A DNA stretch of 37,859 bases. Source: Glandiceps talaboti (lineage: Eukaryota > Hemichordata > Enteropneusta > Spengelidae). The stretch's first letter is position 1, and each line of letters begins with the position of its first letter. The position numbers and the translations under genes were made by a program. Below the pieces are notes generated by a model that did not search any database, had not been told where the DNA came from, and saw nothing but the letters and a program-made list of their open reading frames with translations. The DNA is taken from NCBI RefSeq assembly GCF_964340395.1, contig NC_135556.1, positions 18,106,142 to 18,144,000 on the forward strand, in the 5' to 3' direction. Below are positions 32,499 through 37,859 of this stretch, in pieces.

Positions 32499-33129
32499 AA
32501 TTGAAAATGTGTCTACGACTCCAACTTAACAGTTTTCAACTTAGAGGCTCGTGATTGGAATACACAGTATTCATGTATATGGCGAATATTATTTCAACGG
32601 GATAGAAAATCACGGGTTATTATACAGGGCTGTAAAAAACAAAAACAAAACAAAAAAACAAACACACAACACAGGCAAGATGCAAGTTTCTTTTGTGCTC
32701 TGTGAATGTGATAATAAACGAATTATGATATATAATGATATAAACCAGGTGTATAAAAAGCAATATTGATATTATAATTAAAACATATTTTTTCTATGTG
32801 CAGCTTTAAGAATACATGAATTCTTTGAAATCCAAAGAGACATAATTGTCCACAATATGCAAATTTATGACGTAGCGTCTTGTCGCATGTCGCAGGAAAT
32901 GTTATGACTCATTTCATGTGCGATGCGAGTTATACATTAACGTTTCGGTAATTTATGGGAGCTTGGGAGCTATTCATACAACCAGAGACAAGCAAGCATT
33001 TACAAGCAAGGGGAACGTGTGACTTGGGAAGGGACAGGGTGTAATGTAAATGAGTTGGACTTATAACTCTTGGCACAGTATAGTAAAACTGTTCATATCA
33101 AACCACAGGGTGCTCAGGCTCATTTAGTT

Positions 33130-33270
33130 CTGTTTACAAACAAAACAAAACAAACATACAAGGAAAACAAGGAAAACAAGCAAACAAAAACAAACAAACA
33201 AGTAAACGAACAAACAAACAAGTAAACAAACAAACAAACACACAAACAAACAAACAAAATAAACTGACAA
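33130..33270. repeat. (AAAC)n-like low-complexity tract
   Basis: aaacaaacaaacaag-type repeats; the reverse strand reads as a false Phe/Val/Cys/Leu-rich ORF. A C-run lies at 33327-33337. Confidence 0.95.
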
Positions 33271-33464
33271 ATGAGTAGATACATACATGAGTAAACGACA
33301 ACAAACCAACGAACAACCAAACACTACCCCCCCCCCCTCCCGAAATGGTCACATATGGAAATAACCATGGGTTAAAACCGCGCGCGTTTTATACTTTTAG
33401 TTAAAAAGATGAAATTACATTGTATATTCTGTGTAAGTTGCAAATTGATAACCTTGCCGCATTC

Positions 33465-33620
33465 TCGCAGACCAGAGTTGTTATTTGTTCCGCGACACTG
33501 CGAAATAACGAAATATCGCCTGTTTTGGACGGTGCCGTAAAAGAGGCTGTGGTTTGCGACTACGCCTTGCCGAGCATAAAGTGTGTAAGCATAAATGGGG
33601 AATGGTTATCGATATAATGT
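33465..33620 (+). pseudogene. Decayed copy of the small gene's last exon
   Basis: attctcgcagaccagagttg aligns with exon 2 of the small gene (attctcgcaagccagacgga), and ggtgccgtaaaagaggctgt with gttgccgtaaaacaggccgt. Between them the frame is shifted (ILADQSCYLF ends early in one frame; AVKEAVV resumes in another). No copy of exon 1 was found, so this is a partial, probably dead duplicate. Confidence 0.55.
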
Positions 33621-34374
33621 GTAATTCATAATGTACACTAATTATCTTCGTAGTCATCCTTCCTCCCTTCTTTGTTGTCTACGTCCACCTTAAATTGCAA
33701 CCAACTCCCCTACCCCCGCCGCCCCCATCATTTAATGAACGGACAGCGAGAAAAGAGAGAGAGTGTCATGAGAATCCAGGGAATTCAGTATGGCGTCACT
33801 AAAACAGACGATATACTCATGACGGAATTTGCAGCACATACTATAGCTACTGATGATGTGATTTCCCCACTACTTTCTACTGCACGTACACACTGACAAT
33901 ACTTGGAACGATGATGTGATTTCCTGACCTGACCACTTTCTCCTGCACGTACACACTGACAATACTTGGAACTGTAAAGAGAAAGATACTGAAAACGAAA
34001 CCAATATACATTTCAGAGATTTGTAGTTGTCATTTGTACAAGGATCTGCAAGAGGTCAAAAGGAAATGACGTATATCTTAAACAGTGTCAGTTGTGTGTA
34101 CGTGTTTGAATATCTGTCTACCGAAGTAACATGATGCAATCTAAACACTCTATGAGCACGTGAGTATAGACTTGGAACTGATGAGTAAGGTAACATTGTG
34201 CTTGGGTATTTTCCAGGTATACGCCTCCAACTGACATATCTTATCGTTAATAGCGACACGTGACCCGTTATATGTTCCAGATTGGAATACACCTAGTTCT
34301 GCTTCCATACGGAGTAAGTCGGGGGTCATGTCAGTAATCTAGACCCGTGCACCGTCTGCAAGCAGGACTAGAAG

Positions 34375-35925
34375 ACACCGTGTTCACGCATATGGCGAAT
34401 ATTATAAATTTATGTCAACGGGGTAGAATAACCCGGGTTGTAATACAGGATTGTGAAATTAAAAACAAAACAAAACGAAACGAAAACAAAACACGGATAC
34501 GAGTGCAAATGTCATTGTTTTCGGTGAAGGTTTGATAATTACAATCAAACGAATTATGATATATAATGATATAAACCAGGTGTATAAAAAACAATATTGA
34601 TATTAAATTCTGTGTGCAGCTTTAAGAATACATGAATTCTTTGAAATCTAAAGACATAATTGTCCAAAGTATACAAATTATGCGTCATTTATATGACGTA
34701 GCGTCTAGTCACGGGAAATATTATGTCATGACTCATTTTATGCGCGATGTGAGCTGTACGTTTATGGGAACCTGGGAGCGATTCATACAACCAGAGACAA
34801 GCACGCATTTACAGGGGGGGGGACTTGTTACGAGCGGAACGTATATAAAATGAATTTGACCAACACCATTTGGCACAGGATAAAATTGTTCAAGTCTCTG
34901 TAGTTCCAACATCCTGTGACAAGTGTTATTAATCCTTTTTTTTTAAATTTAATATTTTCTGTTCATAACAAGTCCCGCTTGTAAATATTGCCTGTCTCAC
35001 TGGCTGTATAATTTATCCTGCTACAGTAACATGTAAACTCTGCATGTCTTGAGGGTGGGCGACGGGTATTTCGTAACCCGTAATTAATATTTAAAAAACA
35101 CCCTACGTTTCGTTTTATATAATCCTCCTTTTATTTAATATGCTGTAAAACTTTAAAAATAAAAGACAGTAAAAGTGAATAATTTGATGTACTCCACAAT
35201 TCTTCATAATCACGGATTTGTTTTCTTCGACTGTGTAAATGCGTAAGAGCTCTGAAAGGTACTATTTTATGTGTACAATACATTGTAGGTGTAAAAGAAG
35301 TTCGTATGTTAAAAATCTTACAAACGTACAAACGACCATTTAAGTAGAAAAAAACAAAAAAGATGAAATTATATTCTGTGTAATTTGCAAATTGATAGCC
35401 TTACCGGTAATAAAGCGTAAGCATAAATGGGGAATGGTTATCTATGTAATGTCTCATTCACAATATACGCTAATTATCTTTGTAATTGTAATCAACAACA
35501 CCCCCTCTCCCCCAAACGACCATCTGCTTATGTCTATAATCCCTCCGCCCTACTGTAATGTCTACAACCAACTCCCCCACCCCCGCCCGCCTCCATCATT
35601 CAATGAACGAGTAGCGTGGATTGGCAATACAAGGGGAGAATGTCATGAGAATCCAAAGAATTCGGTATGGCAGAGTCACTAAAATAGACGCAATACTCTC
35701 GAATTTGCAGCTAAAACCGTTAACTACTGGTGATGTCATTTCCTCACTATATTCTACTGCACACACTGATAATACTTGGAAGTGTAATGAAACCAACATA
35801 CATTTGTAGTTGTCAATTATACAAGGATCTACAAGGGGTCAAACGGAAATGACGTATATCTTACATACAGTGTCAGTTGTGTGTACGTGCTTGAATATCT
35901 GTCTACCATGTGATGTGAAGTAATG
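34375..35925. repeat. Tandem segmental duplication, unit 2
   Basis: Homologous to unit 1 block by block. The exon-2-like part is reduced (35375-35430: gcaaattgatagccttaccg then straight to taagcataaatgg), so it is further decayed than unit 1. It lacks the AAAC tract. Confidence 0.88.
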
Positions 35926-36635
35926 GCAGTTAAAGTTCAAAAAAATTCTATGGTCAGCAGCCAATGAAAGTTGGTAGAATCTGTTAAAGTTTAAACACAT
36001 ACTCACATACAGAGTCCATATGGAAAGCCCTATTAAAAATTGAAAAAAGAAATATGCAGGATAACTGTTTCATACTGACAGCATTTTATGGGAATAGAGT
36101 ATGTGTTATACCTTTTGTAGTAGTGTACATTCTGTTACTGTTTATGCTCTAAGATCTGTACGTGAGTCAATTGAACTGTCATTGCTACGTCCCGGCATCG
36201 TTATGGCTGTTAGACCTTGTCACCTAGGGATACAGTTCCCAATCCTAACGCATTTCTCCACCATGTCTTAATCAACATAATTATAGAATACGATATTCAA
36301 TGCATTGATGATAAAATCCAACTTACTTTGTAAACATGATAATATCAGAGTTAGTCAACTTGGAGTCGAATACCATGTAAAACCATGTATAATAAACATG
36401 TATGTTTTCATATTAGACTCGTCAACTGGAGTGAGATAGACTCTAGAATAAGTTCATCAAATAGATTTACTGAAATCTATAAACTTTATCTATTATTGAT
36501 TCTACCAAAGGGTCACTGTCAGTTATTGTCAAGACTTATACCTAGGGGAACTGGTGACAAATAAAACGGTTTACTAATTATACAGTCAACAACAGTACTG
36601 TCCTTACCAAATAATAATCAAATAAATCTTATATA
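35926..36635. other. Intergenic stretch
   Basis: AT-rich; no gene or repeat recognised up to the SINE copy B tail, which starts with TAA/ATA-rich sequence near 36640. Confidence 0.55.
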
Positions 36636-36639
36636 ATGA

Positions 36640-36990
36640 TAATAATTTTGATAATAATAATAATAATGTTGGGTTCTTATATAGCGCTTTCCCACGCCGT
36701 GCTCAAAGCGCTTTACAATTATTACCCCTGTCTCGGATCAGAATGGCACAACGGCCCTTTAGTCTTCTTCAACTCCCCGGGGAGCATACAATCCATTGCA
36801 GCCATTTAAGTGCATATGATTACACCTTTACATTGCAACCTACATCCTACCAGGTCCCCAATAATACAGCTGGGTTGACTGAGGCACAGTCGTGGTTCAA
36901 ATCTTGCCCAAGGACATTAGCACTCAAAAACAAACAGCAGGCAGCGACAGGGCTCGAGGCAATGAGATAGTATCATTTTTAACTGACAGG
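36640..36990 (-). mobile_element. SINE copy B with L2-type 3' tail
   Basis: Read on the minus strand: a degraded B-box-like cattgcctcgagccctgtcg, then the shared body (gggcaagatttgaaccacga, tgcctcagtcaacccagctg, attggggacctggtagg), then taattgtaaagcgctttgag and gggaaagcgctatataagaa, ending in (ATT)n. The paired agcgcttt/aaagcgct stem followed by atataa and ATT repeats is the classical 3' tail of L2-clade LINEs and the SINEs they mobilise. The A-box end is missing or unrecognisable. Confidence 0.82.
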
Positions 36991-37272
36991 AGTGATAAAT
37001 GAGAAAAGTGTCAATTATATATTCAAAATTGCTCTTGACAAATAAGGTAATGTATTATGATATTCAAATGTAAACAAATCCAAACCACGTGATATGCTAA
37101 TTTGGCAAACATCTGTGATCAAACAGGTGGTTCTTTGTCATGACCCTTTCACGAAGACGTTTATGGTGTGGCGAATTGCTATACCACAATAAGGTGCCTT
37201 CGGAATTATATACGCATTTGAATTCAAGTCTATGCCTGATAATATCACAATAACCTAAAAGTATTAGATTTT
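36991..37272. other. Short gap before the candidate minus-strand exon
   Basis: AT-rich; I see no AATAAA on the minus strand directly after the stop at 37273, which weakens the last-exon interpretation of 37273-37461. Confidence 0.4.
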
Positions 37273-37461
37273 TCAATGCCTGTTTATTTCTCCATAATAC
37301 TTCTGTAAGTCAATAATTTGGCTATCTGTTAAATCAGAGCACTGTCCAGTGAAGTCAAATAATGAATTGGCGTCTGCCCGTTCCGTAGAGGGATGTGCCT
37401 TATTATGTAAATATCTGTCTGTTATGTCAAAATTATGCAAAGTAGTGCCGTCTGGAAGTGG
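37273..37461 (-). CDS. Candidate last coding exon of a minus-strand gene (unknown)
   Basis: On the minus strand an acceptor ggggacttttcag (ending 37462) is followed by 62 codons and TGA: PLPDGTTLHNFDITDRYLHN, KAHPSTERADANSLFDFTGQ, CSDLTDSQIIDLQKYYGEIN, RH. The composition looks like a real, soluble, acidic C-terminus (few low-complexity residues, balanced polar content). No ATG begins this frame, so an upstream exon beyond 37480 or beyond the window is needed. Product not recognised. Confidence 0.42.
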   Translation of the reverse strand, partial: PLPDGTTLHNFDITDRYLHNKAHPSTERADANSLFDFTGQCSDLTDSQIIDLQKYYGEINRH

Positions 37462-37479
37462 CTGAAAAGTCCCCAACCG

Positions 37480-37859
37480 TATGTGTTTTCCTAGTACGAC
37501 CTCGTGATCGGATGTTCGCCTTAGTATGGGATAAGTAATTTTTGACGGTCATCCAGTCGTATACACCGCCAACATTTTATTTAAATTAATGTTCATTCCG
37601 TAATACAAATATGGCTAACAAACAAACTCTTCACAACAAACATTCATTTCTTTACCTAATTTAGGAACTTTCATTAATACAGTTAATTAGATACAGAAAT
37701 AAACAGTTGAAACATCATTCATGTATAGTCATTCTCGAAAGTTCTTAATTAAAACAGCTGTTGAAATCATTGAGGTACAATTCATAACCTGTGACCTCTA
37801 CTTGATAAGTTAGAAAAACATGACCCGACCATTGCTCTGTCTCATTAATCAATTTGATC
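37480..37859. other. Window end
   Basis: AT-rich, without a convincing exon on either strand. If 37273-37461 is a last exon, this is its upstream intron. Confidence 0.45.

Larger units (their letters stand above)
32545..34140. repeat. Tandem segmental duplication, unit 1
   Basis: The same sequence blocks occur in the same order in unit 2 (34375-35925): atatggcgaatatta; gaattatgatatataatgat then ataaaccaggtgtataaaaa; gaatacatgaattctttgaa; gacgtagcgtct; attcatacaaccagagacaa; tgcaaattgata; gcataaatggggaatggtta; gtcatgagaatcca; aaatgacgtatatctta; gtgtcagttgtgtgtacgtg. Unit 1 also has an AAAC-rich tract (33130-33270) and a 58-bp internal duplication (33852-33968). Confidence 0.88.

Noticed and set aside
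33120-33352. Minus-strand ORFs rich in Phe, Val, Cys and Leu that look membrane-spanning
   Set aside because: They are translations of the AAAC-type low-complexity tract.
34632-34853. 73-codon ORF (MNSLKSKDIIVQSIQ...) in duplication unit 2
   Set aside because: The homologous block in unit 1 (from 32816) has a stop after nine codons, so the frame is not conserved.

Overview
The window is animal genomic DNA. It is AT-rich and intron-rich, with GT-AG splice sites, microsatellites, satellite arrays, a tRNA-derived SINE pair and a family of short inverted-repeat transposons. No bacterial, viral or organellar gene organisation is visible. The main gene is a clear orthologue of vertebrate FCHSD2 / fly nervous wreck (F-BAR plus two SH3 domains). 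The repeat content suggests an invertebrate, probably marine (lophotrochozoan, hemichordate or lancelet-like), but I cannot choose between these from sequence alone.

Region 1-23.9 kb: the 3' part of the FCHSD2-like gene on the + strand. Sixteen exons between 1908 and 23193 join in a consistent phase into 1009 residues and a stop. The first ~60 residues of the F-BAR domain lie upstream of the window. The order is F-BAR (about residues 1-330), a coiled-coil extension, a Ser-rich linker, SH3-1 (about 441-500), a linker, SH3-2 (about 545-605), Pro-rich segments, and an unusually long Gln/Glu/His-rich tail of about 300 residues. The tail ends in -TLV, the same PDZ-ligand-like terminus as vertebrate FCHSD2. 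Introns hold 21-, 42- and 45-bp satellites, two long ACAT/CA microsatellites, MITE copies, a SINE and several fossil duplications of exon edges. Poly(A) signals lie at 23365, 23699 and 23826.

Region 24.9-26.2 kb: a 51-bp satellite in which nearly every unit carries the octamer ATTTGCAT (POU/Oct consensus). Old degenerate units lie on its left and homogeneous units on its right.

Region 26.2-37.9 kb: mostly intergenic and visibly richer in CpG than the FCHSD2 body. It holds a candidate two-exon gene for a 98-residue protein (32029-32396) with a good start context, a short upstream ORF and a poly(A) signal. Downstream is a direct tandem duplication of about 1.55 kb that carries decayed copies of that gene's last exon. 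Two candidate minus-strand exons (a first exon at 30020-30108 and a last exon at 37273-37461) and an ORF broken by one TAG (29318-29731) may mark other genes. A SINE with an L2-type tail lies on the minus strand at 36640-36990.

The FCHSD2-like gene is well supported; everything coding to its right is provisional. Statements about human or fly proteins come from general family knowledge, and no search was run.
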